This document shows positions 32,915 to 45,200 of a stretch of 64,000 nt of DNA, one piece after another (position 1 is the stretch's first letter; each line of letters begins with the position of its first letter). The stretch spans positions 1,860,001 to 1,924,000 of the forward strand of contig JACAAK010000001.1 of the NCBI GenBank assembly GCA_025093985.1, written 5' to 3'. The position numbers were made by a program, and so were the translations under genes. This DNA comes from Calvatia gigantea (Eukaryota > Basidiomycota > Agaricomycetes > Agaricales > Lycoperdaceae). The notes under the pieces are model-generated. The model was not told the DNA's origin and ran no database searches. It saw only the letters and a list, made by a program, of their open reading frames with translations.

Positions 32915-33476
32915 ATGGCTCAATCCGGACCAAACTTTGCGAAGCTATGTGGGACAAACTACTCTACTTGGGCTGGCGAGATGGAGGCGTGGTTGAGGGC
33001 TAGTGGTCTGTGGAGGATTGTTTCTGGAAAAGTCTCCCCCCCTGCCATGTCTAAAACCCCCACTGAGGCTGAGCTGGCTGCTCAGGATGCCTGGGAGGCT
33101 AAGGCAGACAGAGCTGCGGGTTGGCTCTTCCTTATGGTGGAGGCTGACCAGAGGATTCACTTCAATGGCATCCAGGATGACCCAGTCAAGATGTGGACCT
33201 CCCTACAGTCTGTGCACCTCCAAAAGCGTCCAGGAATGCGATTCAATGCCTATGATGACCTCTTTACCATCCGGAAACTCGAGGAGGAGTCCCTACAGTC
33301 CCTTATCAACAGAGTTGAAGATGCAGTGAAGACTATCAAGGACCTCAGGCCTGTGGACTTCACCCTCACCCAGCTTGATGAAGAACTAGCCTCCATGTCC
33401 CTCATTAGAGCCCTCCCATCTGAAGAATTTGCCTCCTTCACCTCCTCCCTCCTCCTCATGGACAAACTTGACAAGG
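32915..33476 (+). pseudogene. Copia gag N-terminal part (split by LINE-M)
   Basis: Starts MAQSGPNFAKLCGTNYSTWA, the usual copia gag pattern (L-G-x-NY-W), with AWLRASGLW and the MWTSLQSVHLQKRPG capsid block (UBN2-like). It is open to the insertion at KLDK and continues at 34564 after LINE-M. Confidence 0.92.
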
Positions 33477-34548
33477 TGCTTCCGGGGCGGATCCATCTAC
33501 TCCGGGGAAGCCGACCTACCTTTCTGGTGGGCCCTGGCTTCCTCATGTTAGCGGCTCTAACTCGCTGTGTGCGAGGGCCGTGCGTGCCGTTACTGGTCAT
33601 GCTCCGATTGGGTCGTACCGTGTACGATTCTTTCCGAACGAAAGCGTTGGCTGCTCGTGTGGCGCCGCTCTCGAGGGGCGCTATCACATTTTCGTCAGGT
33701 GTCCCAACCACAAGAGGGAGCTTGACAGACCTCCTCAGACCATTCGTGAGCTGATTGACTTCCTGAACGCGAACCCTGGTGCTTTCGCGTTCAGACCAGA
33801 TGATGCTGGGATCGGCTGAGCTGGCGCGCGTGGGGGGCTCCTGCGGGGTCGCTGGTCTTCTGACCTACTGGGGGGAGAAGTCGTAAGGCAACAGGGGTGG
33901 GGTCCCTGGGGGGTGCTTCTGGTTCTGGCTAGTGGTGCTCCTTTCCCGGGCCTGGTCCAGGGCTTTGCGGGGGGCGGAGGCGTAAAATAACGGGGGTGGG
34001 GTCCCCGGGTGGCGGTGCGGGTCCGTCCTGCTAAGCTGCTTTCTTGGGCACCGTCTAGGCGGCGCTTCGAGTTGCTACCCTGCCTACTGTGTTGCTCTGG
34101 GTCAGGACTGGGCTGATACCCTTTCACTTGGGAAGTTGGGGGTAAGGTGGCTCCAAGCGGGGGCTCCTTGCGCTGGCTCTCCTGACTACACCTGTCCCCT
34201 TGAGGGCACTCGGCCGCCGCTGCCGCTGGGTCCGCCTCTTGAGGGATGATCAGGGCACCGCCGCTTTGCGGCGATGCGTCACTGGGTGTACACCACAAGA
34301 CCTGGGCAACTGGGTCTTCTTTAGTGTGATGGGCATTTCGGGCGACCGGGGGATTTGGCAAGTAGGGGGTGGTCTGGTCTGGTCTGGGTTAGCGCTTGGG
34401 TTGGGCTGGGCTGCTTCTGAACAGTAGATTACTCTCAACTCATCGGACTTTGTAGTTGGGGCTTTGTACTTAGCTACACGCGGACTGCGATCGGGCACCG
34501 CGTTATAAATTGGCGCAAGCCATGATTTAAAAAAAAAAAAAAAAAAAA
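33477..34548 (+). mobile_element. LINE-M: LINE inserted in copia gag
   Basis: 1072 bp with duplication acaaacttgacaagg (33462-33476 and 34549-34563). It contains the last part of ORF2 (33477-33819, CSCGAALEGRYHIFVRC), a 3'UTR and poly(A) to 34548. The 3'UTR has no gene; hairpin at 34255-34277. Confidence 0.94.
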
Positions 34549-37500
34549 ACAAACTTGACAAGGCTGCTGTGCACCAGGCTTTTGTCACAGAGGATATTCA
34601 ACGCCGCAGACGTGCCCAGGACACTGCCAGCTCCTCCACAGCCTTTTCCGCACGCTCCCAGCCCCCTCCTTCATCCGGAAAATGCGATTTTTGTCACAAG
34701 TCTGGACACACTATCCAGAAGTGCTGGGCATTCGAGGCAGCTCAAAAGCAAGCCCAGGAGAAGACTGCTGAGCAAATTGCCAATAACTCATCAAGGTGTC
34801 GTCGGAATCACGCAAAACGCGCACAGGACACTCCTCAGGACCCCCCCTCGTCACCTACAGCAGGCGGAGCGCAACAGGCCCGGGAATTCGCCGGAAATGC
34901 AAGTTCTTCGTCACCCTCTCCCTCTTCACCTCTACAGCTTGATGCTGACTTCCATTGGCTTGCAGACACAGGGGCCACTTCTCATATGACCCCACATCGC
35001 CACTGGTTCAAGTCCTACTCCCCCAGTTGCATTCCCATCCGCTTAGCTGACAATTCCATTGTCTACTCAGCTGGAGTAGGTTCTGTGGTGTTTCAGCCTG
35101 TGTTGGAAGGGAAAAGGGTTAGAGAGGTCGAGTTTTCGAGAGTCCTACATGTCCCAGACCTCCGGAGCAACCTACTATCATGTTTATACCTTACTCGTCA
35201 CTCCGGAGTTAATATCAGCATTGGTGCAACCTCTATGGTGTTTTATAAGGGCAAAAAGGCGCTTTTCAAGGCTAGAATCACTCCGGGCCACTCAGCACTG
35301 TTAGATGGCACTACAATCGCTTCAGAGACCGCATTTCACCTCTCCACACTCCCTGTAGACCTCTCCTTGTGGCATAGACGCTTTGTGCACCACAATTATG
35401 CAGATGTGAAGAGAATGATCAGTCAGGAGCTTGTTACAGGCCTTAAACTAGAGTCTGAGGCGTCCCCTGACCCCATCTGTGAGCCCTGTCTTACAGGAAA
35501 GATGCATTCCCATCCATTCCCCTCCTCCACCAGCCATAATCGCTCCCCACTGGCTCTAGTGCACTCAGATTTGCATGGACCACTTCCAGCAGCTACCCAC
35601 CAAGGCTACAAGTACTGGATCACCTTTATAGACGATTCTACACGATTCCAGGTGGTGTATCTGCTTAAATCCAAGTCAGAAGCCTTTGAAGCATTCAAAA
35701 CCTACAAATATTGGGCTGAGAACCAACTGGGAGTCAAAATCTGCGCTCTACAGGATGATAAAGGTGGTGAATACATGTCTAATGCCTTCCTGGAGTTCAC
35801 AAGGCTGTGTGGCATCGAGAGGAGGCATTCTGTGCAAAATAGGCCCCAGCAGAATGGTCTTGCTGAGAGGGCTAATAGGACTATGGGTGAGAGAATCACT
35901 GCCATGCTCTCGGAGTCCAGTTTGCCAGCGAGTTTTTGGGGTGAATGCATAGCTGCCATGGTCCATGTGTGGAATAGGCTCCCTACCTCCGCTCTACCAA
36001 AAACCACACCTTTTGAGGCCTTCTACAAGCGAAAACCCGATGTTTCGCACCTCAGAGTGTGGGGGTGTACTGCCTATGTGCATATACAGCGAGATAAGCG
36101 AAATTCTTTGCAGCCTCACTTCGAAAAATGTGTTTTTATTGGATATCCCACTGGCTACAAAGGTTGGAAGTTCTATAACCCTACTACTAGGCAAACCAGG
36201 ATCTCAGAGCGTGCAGATTTTGACGAGAGATACTTCCCTGGACTATCTAGAGCAAAAATGAACACCATACCATCATTTGCTGGCCCTCCATCCTCCCCTG
36301 AAGTCTCACCACCTTCTACCTCGTCTATCTCGTCTCCTGGACCTTCCCAGATGCTCCCACTTCTTGAAGATGAGGGGGGTGATGTAGACTACCTGCCTGA
36401 GTCACCCCAGCCCGCTCCGGATGCTCCTGAGGCTCCCAGAGCACCATCAGTCCATCCACTTCCTCTTCAAGAAGGTTCCTGCAAAGATAGCATCATCTCA
36501 TCACCATCTCAGCTTCAGCCCCCACAAGTCCACAGTCCTGAACCCTCAGAGCCTCCTGTGACGCCTCCTACAGCTCCTGTACAGCTCCCCAGCACTCCTC
36601 CCAGTGTTCCCCCAGTAATTGAGCCTCCACACCTTCCTAGGCGCTCAAATCGCTCCAGGAAACCGCCAGGAGAGTGGTGGAGGATCAAGCTGTCTCCTGA
36701 GCCCGAGGAGGACGATTTTGACGATCAGGAAGCTGTCTATTGGGCTGACAGTGGATATCAAGAGGTGGAGTTTGCTGGGACTGTTTCTGGGCCTGATCCT
36801 CGCACCTATAAGGTTGCTATGAGGTCCCCTGATGCCCAGGACTGGTCTAGAGCTTGTGACGACGAAATCTTCGCCCTGGAGTCCAACAACACCTGGGAAC
36901 TAGTTGAGCTACCTCCTGGAAAGAAGCTGGTCAACTCTGGATGGGTTTTCAAGGTCAAGCGCAATCCTGATGGCTCTGTAGAGCGCCACAAAGCCCGCTT
37001 AGTTGCTAAGGGTTATTCTCAGCGCCCTGGCTATGATTACACCGAGGTTTTTGCCCCTACATTTCGTCCTGCATCCCTCAGACTTATTATAGCCTTGGCT
37101 GCAAGAGAGGGCTTCAAAATGCGCTCCATTGACATCTCCTCTGCCTTTACCTATGGGGACCTTGATGAGGAGATCTACATGGCCCAGCCTGAGGGATATC
37201 ACCAAGGTGGCCCAAACCATGTCTGTAAGCTCACCAAATCGCTCTATGGCCTTAAACAGGCAGCTAGGCAGTGGAATAAGAAGCTACACAGTGTCATGAC
37301 CTCCATGGGCTACTCGAGACTCAGATCTGACAACTCCCTCTACATCTATTCCAAGGGATCAGTCAAGGTGATTGTCCCAGTCTTCATTGATGATATCACT
37401 CTGGTGTCGAGGGATGACTCTGCCATGGACTCAGCTGTCCAGGAACTGTCTAAACACTTCAAACTGCGAGATCTCGGTGCTACAAGCTGGTTACTGGCTG

Positions 37501-38348
37501 TACAGGTGAAGCAGGACGCTCTAAATCGCTCCATTTCGCTCTCCCAGGCTCAGTATGTCAGGGAACTGCTAGAGCGCTTCAAAATGGACGATTGTAACGC
37601 TGTGAAGACCCCTCTACCACCAGGACTTGAGCTCTCTGATGACCAGCCTACCCCTGAGGAGCAAGAAGCCATGAAGTCCATTCCCTATCTCTCTGCTGTG
37701 GATTCCCTGCAGTATCTTGCCACCATGACTCGTCCAGATATTGCTTACTCTGTGTCCTACCTTGGGAGGTTCAATCACAACCCATCTCCGAGGCACTGGG
37801 CTGCTGTAAAGCACTTATTTTGCTATCTGAAGGGAACTGTTGAGTACAAGCTTGTCTACAAGGGTAATGACAACCCAGAGCTATTCCAGACCTTCTCTGA
37901 TGCTTCCCATGGCTCCTGCAAGGCCACAGGACGTGCTACAGGCGGTTATGTGACTCTAGTGAGTGGTGGGGCTGTAGGATGGTGCTCAAAGCGCCAGCCT
38001 TTTGTGACTCTGTCCTCTACTGAGGCTGAGTATGTTGCTGCAGTTGAGGGTGGCAAGAAGATCATGTGGATGAGGAACATCCTGACAGAGTTTGGCTATC
38101 CCCCTTCCCTTTCCTCGACACTCTACATTGACAACAAGTCAGGAATTTGTGTAGCGAAGAACCCAGAGCACCATGGACAGATGAAGCACCTGGACTTGAG
38201 GTTCTTCTGGCTTCGAGATGCTGTTGCTGATGAAGTGATCAATCCAGTGTATGTGTCCACTGACCAACAACTTGCTGATATCCTCACAAAGGCTGTATAC
38301 CCCAAGACTGTGAACTTTGCTGTTCCCTTGCTTGGACTCACTCTGTGA
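34549..38348 (+). pseudogene. Copia gag C-terminus and pol (protease, integrase, RT, RNase H)
   Basis: Open to the stop at 38346-38348. In order: CX2CX4HX4C knuckle CDFCHKSGHTIQKC (about residue 228 of the joined protein), protease LADTGATSHM (Asp about 322), integrase zinc region (LWHRRFVHH, CEPCLTGKMH) and catalytic core (VHSDLHG, DDKGGEYMSN, QNGLAERANRT), a Pro/Ser-rich linker, RT (SGWVFKVKRN, DISSAFTYGDL, FIDD at about 1129-1131), and RNase H (FSDASHGS, STEAEYVAA, IDNKSGI, HLDLRFFWLRD). All catalytic residues look present. It is non-functional only because the N-terminus is cut off by LINE-M. Confidence 0.93.
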
Positions 38349-38376
38349 TAACTCCCCTCTCCATGGACTGCTTAGA

Positions 38377-38387
38377 TCAGGGGGGTG
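38377..38387 (+). promoter_or_regulatory. Copia polypurine tract
   Basis: AGGGGGG just before the 3' LTR, the usual plus-strand primer of LTR retrotransposons. Confidence 0.65.
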
Positions 38388-38411
38388 TGTTAGATGTGGT
38401 CTCATCAGTCC

Positions 38412-39876
38412 TTTTTTTTTTTTTTTTTTTTAAATCAAGGCTTGCGCCAATTTATATCGCGGTGCCCGATCGCAGTCCACGTGTAGCTAAGTACAAAGCC
38501 CCAACTACAAGGTCCGATGAGTTGAGAGTAATCTACTGTTCGGAAACAATCCAACCCAACCCAAGCGCTAACCCAGACCAGACCGGACCATCCCTACTTG
38601 CCAAATCCCCCGGTTCCCCGAAATGCCCATCACATTGAAGAAGACCCAGTTGCCCAGGTCTTGTGGTGTACACCCAGTGACGCATCGCCGCAAAGCGGCG
38701 GTGCCCTGATCATCCCTCGAGAGGCGGACCCAGCGGCAGCGGCGGCCGAGTGCCCTCAGGGGGACAGGTGTAGTCAGGAGATCCAGCACAAGGAGCCCCC
38801 GCTTGGAGCCACCTTACCCCCAGCTTCCCAAGTGGAAGGGTATCAGCCCAGTCCCGACCCAGAACAACACAGCAGACAGGGTAGCAACTCGAAGCGCCGC
38901 CTAGACGGTGTCCAAGAAAGCAGCTTAGCAGGACGAACCCGCACCACCACCCGGGGACCCCACCCCCGTTATTTTACGCCTCCGCCTGCCACGAAGCCCC
39001 CAGCCAGGCCCAGAAAAGGAGCACCACTAGCCGAGGCCAGAAGCACCCCCCAGGGACCCCACCCCTGTTGCCTTACAACTTCTCCCCCCAGTAGGCCAGA
39101 AGACCAGCAACCCCGCAGGAGCCCCCCACGCGCGCCAGCTCAACCGATCCCAGTGTCATCTGGTCTGAACGCAAAGGCCCCCGGGTTTGCGTTCAGGAAG
39201 TCTATCAGCTCACGAATGGTCTGAGGAGGTCTGTCAAGTTCCCTTTTGTGTTTGGGACACCTGACGAAGATGTGATAGCGCCCCTCAAGAGCGGCGCCAC
39301 ACGAGCAGCTAACGCTTTCAGTAGGAAAGAATCGTACGCGGTACGACCCAATCGGAGCATGACCTGTAACGGCACGCACGGCCCTCGCACAGAGCGAGTT
39401 AGAGCCGCTAACATGAGGGAGCCAGGGCCCACCAGAAAGGTAGGTCGGCTTCCCCGGAACAGATGGGTCCGCCCCAGAGGCGAGATCCATATTGCTACGC
39501 CCCTTGTAAGAAGAGGTAGAGTACAGCTGGCGCCATGACTCCAGAACATCATCGACCGCCTCCTTGCGCAGGCGGGCAATAGAAGTGAACGGCCTCAGGC
39601 CATAAGCGACCTGAGGGAACGAGGTAACATGCCGGTGAACAGCATGGTGGAACTCCCACTTCTCGGAGGAAGGGACAGCGAGAAATTCAATGCCTCTACG
39701 GGGATCCCCCGAGAGCCACTGTTTAAGCGCCACACACACCCCTTGGGACAGCATCTGCCCGGAGTGTGTGGACGGATCAACTGCGAGCTTCGCCGACGCA
39801 ATAGAGTCAGTGAATACCCGTATAAGCCTGACGTCATCCTGCTTAAGAGCAAAATGAACGCCAAGTGCAATGGCCA
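38412..39876 (-). mobile_element. LINE-F: LINE inserted in copia 3' LTR
   Basis: Poly(T) 38412-38431, 3'UTR, then the ORF2 C-terminus (39140-39876), duplication ggtctcatcagtcc (38398-38411 and 39877-39890). The 3'UTR has no gene; hairpin 38682-38704. Confidence 0.94.
39140..39876 (-). pseudogene. LINE-F ORF2 C-terminal part
   Basis: Open to the normal stop at 39140. It covers the end of RNase H (from ALGVHFAL-like sequence and FTDSIASAKLAV) to the CSCGAALEGRYHIFVRC motif. 5'-truncated on insertion, otherwise undamaged. Confidence 0.88.
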
Positions 39877-40159
39877 GGTCTCATCAGTCCTATAGATAGA
39901 TTGGGACTTATCACTGACGGAGTTTTAGTCAGGTGATGAGTCACATGACACAGGTGGACTTGTAGCTTCCTGTGGACGCTTTGAGAGCCTTTAGTCTCTT
40001 ACAGTTGTCCACAGGTGAGCAAAGTATTGTAACTTCATTATCCAGTCTCTTACAGTTGTCCACAGTAATTGTGGATTTCCTCCTTTAATATTAATCCAAT
40101 AGACTTTGTTCCACCACTGTTAGGACCGTCTCAACGTCCCCCACGCGCACCTCTTTACA

Positions 40160-40387
40160 GTTACCTCGTTCCCTCAGGTCACTTATGGTCTGAGGCCGTT
40201 CACTTCTATTGCCCGCCTCCGTAAAGAGGTGGTCGATGACGTTCTGGAGTCATGGCGTCAGCTGTACTCTACCTCTTCTTATAAGGGGCGCAGTAATATG
40301 GATCTCGCCTCTGGGGCGGACCCATCTATTCCGGGGAAGCCGACCTACCTTTCCGGTGGGCCTTGGCTCCCTCATGTTAGCGGCTCT
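40160..40387 (+). pseudogene. LINE-A ORF2 piece between copia and LINE-G
   Basis: 228 nt encoding TSFPQVTYGLRPFTSIARL to SGGPWLPHVSGS. It begins with the copia duplication GTTAC and ends with the LINE-G duplication. Confidence 0.9.
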
Positions 40388-42275
40388 ATCCTCGAGTGGA
40401 ACCGCCCGACCTCGGTCCCGTGCTCCCTCTCGTGCTACCTCCCCCTCTCCTGCGCCTATGGAGATGGCGGATTCTTTCGACGATGACGAGGACGAGGTAG
40501 TGGCCCCCGGGGCTGCTGCTTCCGCGATCGCCACCGATCCCCCTGGGAGCTCCGCTGGCAGAGATATGTCAGTGGAGTCGTTCGGCGATTTGGAGTATGC
40601 TCCATCCGTAGCGGCGTTGGCAGGTGACGAAGAACACCTCGCTGTGGACGTCCAGGGCGCAGCCGAATCCCTGCACAACCTGTCCTCCTGGTTCAGGTCC
40701 GTGCATGCTATGCCGCTCAGCGCGGAATCTACCACAGTGGTATTGGGCGCTGCCTTGGCGTTTGTCCAGTCCCTGTCTAACAATGGCTGGTTGGATCGCT
40801 CTCCAACTGGTCAGTCTAATCCGAGTTGGCTCGGGGGTCACGCTGTGGCCAACATTGCCTCTCGCTACGCTCGTCCCCTGCCTGACAGGAGAGCTACTCC
40901 CCCGCCTCGGCCATCTGGCTCGGGCGATGTCGACGCTGATATGGGAGGCTCCACGCCTAGATCTGGCAGATCGAAGCCGGTTAGAGCTCCCGTACCACCA
41001 CCTCCGTTTCAGCCCGTCCGCCCTGCTCGTCGTGAGCGGGATCTTGTCGAGTCGATCCGAAAGAACGCAGAGGCGAAGCGCCTTGCCCTGCAGCAACAAC
41101 GGAGGAGTGCCCCGGTCCAACCGGGTCCGGTGCGCCCTCTCAACATCACCAAGAAGAAGAAGGCAGTGCCGTCCTCGTACGCGCAGACGCTATCTTCTTC
41201 TGGTAAGGGCAAGTCTGCCCAGATCCCTGTGGTTACGGCTGTGCGTGTTGCGCAGTCGTTCCCAGAGCTAGAGCCCAAACGAGTCGTAGCTATGGCTCGG
41301 GAGGCTGAACCCTCGGCACAAGGCAAGTCCAAGCGCCCCGACAATGTCACGGCTGGTCCCAACCGTCGGCAACTCCTCATGACTGCGGTCGCCGTGCCGG
41401 AAGGTGCCCCCCGCCCTCAGACCAACCACTTTGTTGAAGTTATCAACAGAGGCCTCGTGCAAGCTCGCGTCCGTTGCAGGATCGAGTCGGTTCGCTCGAG
41501 CACGGCCAATTCTTGGTCGCTGCTCACTAATTTCGCCCCCACCCCGAAGGATGTCGCCATCATAGACGAGTGGGCTCATAAGGCGGTTGCTGAGGGCGTT
41601 AAGCTCCAGCTCCGTGTTCCCGACTCCACGTCCTACATCAGGATCGTGGATATCCCCTTCATCGACGAGCTTGGGCGCAAGGCCATGACTGTCGAACGCC
41701 TCCTGGGCCATCTGTCGAAGTCTCCGCATCGCGAGGACTTCGCCATGCTGTCTCATACCCCGCGCATCTCGCGCAATTCCGCCAGCTCTGACACCTGCAC
41801 AGCTTGGCTCGACTTAGCCGACTCTAAGACCGGCACTCGGATGAAGCGTCTCGTGGGGCGCACCGTCCAGATTGGAACGCACTCCTGCCGCGTGCAGCAG
41901 GCTTCCGCCCGTACCGGGGTCCCCTGGTGTCAGTGCTGCTGGTACTGGGGCCACCCCACTGCTATCTGTCGATCCAGGTCGAACAGGTGCCCCATCTGCG
42001 CTGGGCCTCATACCTCTGAGAACCACCGCGCCGTCGCCGGCTGTTGTCATCCTAAGGATCTCAACAAGGCAACCCCCGAGGGACAGCCATGTCCCCACAA
42101 ATTCAAGTGTCTGAACTGCGGTGGCGAGCACCGCGCTGACTCTCACTCGTGCCAGCTTTGGCGCCACCGGTATGAGGCCGAGTGGATCAAAGAGCACTAC
42201 AGAAAGGTGAGTGAACGCCGTCTCTCAAGGATGGCGTCACGATCCGCTGATAACACTTCAGCATCCGCGCAATGA
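40388..42275 (+). pseudogene. LINE-G ORF1 (gag-like), 5'-truncated
   Basis: Open from the insertion edge to TGA at 42273-42275. The frame also happens to be open upstream into LINE-A antisense-frame sequence, which is not part of the gene. Compared with the 701-codon ORF1 it starts at about residue 74 (SSGTARPRSRAPSRA). It has the acidic DDDEDEVV stretch, the NITKKKK basic stretch, and three zinc knuckles (CQCCWYWGHPTAIC; CPICAGPHTSENH; CLNCGGEHRADSHSC). ORF1 proteins of this kind bind the LINE RNA. The stop overlaps the ORF2 start as ATGA. Confidence 0.9.
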
Positions 42276-45200
42276 ACCCCGAGCCTGACGAGTTGAAGCG
42301 TTTCGTGAAGGGTAGATTACGTATTTTGTCGTTTAATGTAGCGAAGAATTATACATTATTGGACACACTGCTAGAGTCTGAGAAAGACAACTTCGACATC
42401 ATTCTCGTCCAGGAGCCACCCTGGCGAACGATTAGATCCGCCCCCTCGACGCTCGACGCCGAGGGTGAGCCCGTCATCGGAGCACCTAAGCACCCTGAGT
42501 GGTTGTATATGGTGAGGCCGGCCTCCACTGCGGAGGAGCGAGATCGACCGCGTGTTATGGCTTTTGTCCACACGCGGATCAAGAGACTGAGGCCCTCGCT
42601 TAGGCGGGACCTCATTGATCACCGGGATGTGATGGTTCTTACCATCTTCAATCACGGTCGTGAACGCCACTTCATGAACGTCTACTCTGATGATGAGCAC
42701 ACTGCGATCAAGCTTCTCTATGAGAAGCGCGATTCTCTACCCCAGATGCATTACATGGGAGGCGATTTCAATTGCCATTCGCGTGAGTGGGACGATGGCG
42801 TCCCGCATCACCACCGACCCGCCCAGCAGCTTCTGGAAGCTGCCGACGACCTCGGCCTTGGGATCTGGTTGCCAGATTCCAGGGCTTCTACTCATGTACC
42901 TCGAGATCCGACCAAACGCCAATCGGTGATTGATCTGATCTTCATCTCCGATCTCAGGTGGCGCATCGCGCGTCCCCAGATCAGATCGGATCTGACAGGC
43001 CCATCGGACCACCATCCGCTGTCTGTCACGATCCCTATCCGCCCTGAGGACATTACAAATGTCAGAAGGGCTTTCCCCAAGAACTCGGCAGCGACTGCGG
43101 AATTGCAGTTCCTGGATGAGATCAGAGAAGGGGTGTATGGTCTTCATGATCATCCCCTTAATTCAGCTCGGGATGTTAATGTCCTGGCATCGGCCATTGG
43201 GTCGGTGTTCTCTGCAGCGTGGCATCGCCACACTGTGGAGGTGCACATCTCCGCAAAGTCTCAACCCTGGTGGGATGAGGACTGCAGAGTCGCCCTCCAG
43301 GTCCATAGGGATTCTTCGGACCCTGCGGACTGGAAGGCATTTCGACGCGTTGTGGCGTCTAAGAAGCGCAAGTTCTTTGATGAGAAGATTGAGGAAATTG
43401 CTGAGACCAACAAGCGCCCCTGGGACCTTATGGAATGGGTCAAGGCGCGCAAGTTGCCTGCGTGCGAGGCTATCTCCTATCAGGGGGAGCCTTGTCACAC
43501 TATGGACTCCCTGTGGGAGGCCCTTCACGGTACCTACAACTCCGCTTCCGGGCGTGAGTGTGATACCCCCGTTATTGATCCGCTCCCTACGCTGACGCGG
43601 CAGGAATGGGTGGATTTCTCAGCCAAAGAACTGGTGGACGCGTTGTCCGCCTGCTCTAAGGTCTCTGCGCCGGGCCCCGACCACGTTACGTGGAGGATGC
43701 TCAAACAGATCGTGCTTGGGGACGCCCTGCCGGTCTTCGTACGTCTAGCTAGCGCCTGTATTCGTTTAGGTTGCTGGCCGGAGTATTTTAAAGAATCTAT
43801 GTCAGTTATTATCCCTAAGCCGGGCAAGCCTGCATATTCTACACCCAAGGCCTTTAGGCCTATAGTACTTCTCAACACGCTGGGTAAGCTGTTCGAGAAA
43901 ATGATCGCGACTAGGCTCCAGTTTGACTCTGTCAAATTTGGGGTCTTTCACCCTAATCAGCTCGGAGGTGTGATCCAACGATCCACTGAAGATGCTGGCC
44001 TAATGCTGACCCACATCGTAAGAGCAGGTTGGGCTAAGGGCCTCAGGACTAGCGTTGTGGCTTTCGACATAGCGCAGTTCTTCCCGTCATTGCACCATGA
44101 TATGCTGGTAGCAATACTTCGCAAGCAAGGATTCGCCCCTGAGTTGGTTGAGTTCTTTGCGCACTACCTGGTAGGACGGAAGACCCAGTATTGCTGGGAC
44201 TCCTTCAAGTCCGAACCATTTCCATCGGATGTGGGGGTGGGGCAGGGTTCTGCCCTCTCTCCCGTCCTGTCGGCCTTATACATAGCTCCGCTAATGTGGC
44301 TTTTCGACAGGGAGGCGTCACGTCTTGGGACGACTCTTCTGTCATATGTTGATGATGGCACCATCATTGCCCAGTCAAAGGACTGGGGATCTAACCTTGT
44401 GGCTCTTAAGGAGGCATATGGTATTATATTCAGGCTCTTTGAGCGCTTCGCCTTGGTACTTGAGCATGACAAGTCTGAGGTCTTTCACTTCTCCCGTAAG
44501 CACGGGGATGATAATCCACCGATTGACCTGGGCTTTGCCCCGTTCACTGGTGATACGCCGCTCCGGCCCAAGCCTTATTGGAGGTATTTGGGCTTCTACT
44601 TCGACCGCGCCCTTACCTTCAAGGAGCACGTTCGTTACTATTCTACTAAAGCACTCTCCACGGTGAAGGCCATGAAGATGCTTGGTAATTCTACGAGGGG
44701 CTTGCGGCCTATGCAGAAGCGCCTCCTCTATCGGTCGTGTGTTGTTCCGATTGCGACATACGGCTTCAAACTCTGGTTCTTCAAGGGCTCTCGCTGTAAG
44801 GCGGCCCTTAAGAGTCTGAACGTCATGCAGAGACGGGCGGCCCTGTGGATTACAGGTGCCTTCCGGACTGCCCCTACTGGGGCCGCGGAGTCATTCGCGG
44901 GTCTCATACCTATCCAGCTTCACATACAGAAGCTTGCTGTCAGGTCGGACTACAGGATTAAGACACTGTCACCTAACCATCCTCTCAGGGCCCTTATGAG
45001 CCCTGAATACTCTGGGTCTGCTAAACTGCACACTCGCTCTATCGGCCTTATGTCTCCTGCGATCCGCAAGAAGACTAAGGGCTCCTTAATCCAGGCTGAC
45101 GCCAGCCTGGTGAACCTCGTCGAGGAGTTTGAGCCTATGGCTTCAATTAATCGACCCGGGTACCGCCTGATGGACTGCCACCCTGAGCAGGTGTCGTTCA

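Larger units (their letters stand above)
32521..40159 (+). mobile_element. Full Ty1/copia element inside LINE-A
   Basis: 5' LTR 32521-32789, 3' LTR 38388-40159 (split by LINE-F), target duplication GTTAC (32516-32520 and 40160-40164). One gag-pol polyprotein is split by LINE-M. Removing LINE-M leaves 4347 coding nt (1448 codons) in a single open frame, so the element was intact when LINE-M arrived. Confidence 0.95.
38388..40159 (+). repeat. Copia 3' LTR, split by LINE-F
   Basis: Pieces 38388-38411 and 39891-40159 make a 293-bp LTR identical in plan to 6897-7189. It contains the 22-bp repeats at 39993-40014 and 40044-40065. Confidence 0.92.

Noticed and set aside
34525..34560. Long A or T runs read as terminators or simple repeats.
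   Set aside because: Each is a LINE poly(A) tail at the edge of an insertion with a duplication or the conserved 3' end.
40209..40387. Apparent N-terminal extension of LINE-G ORF1.
   Set aside because: It is LINE-A sequence in another frame that happens to be open up to the insertion point. LINE-E shows the real N-terminus.
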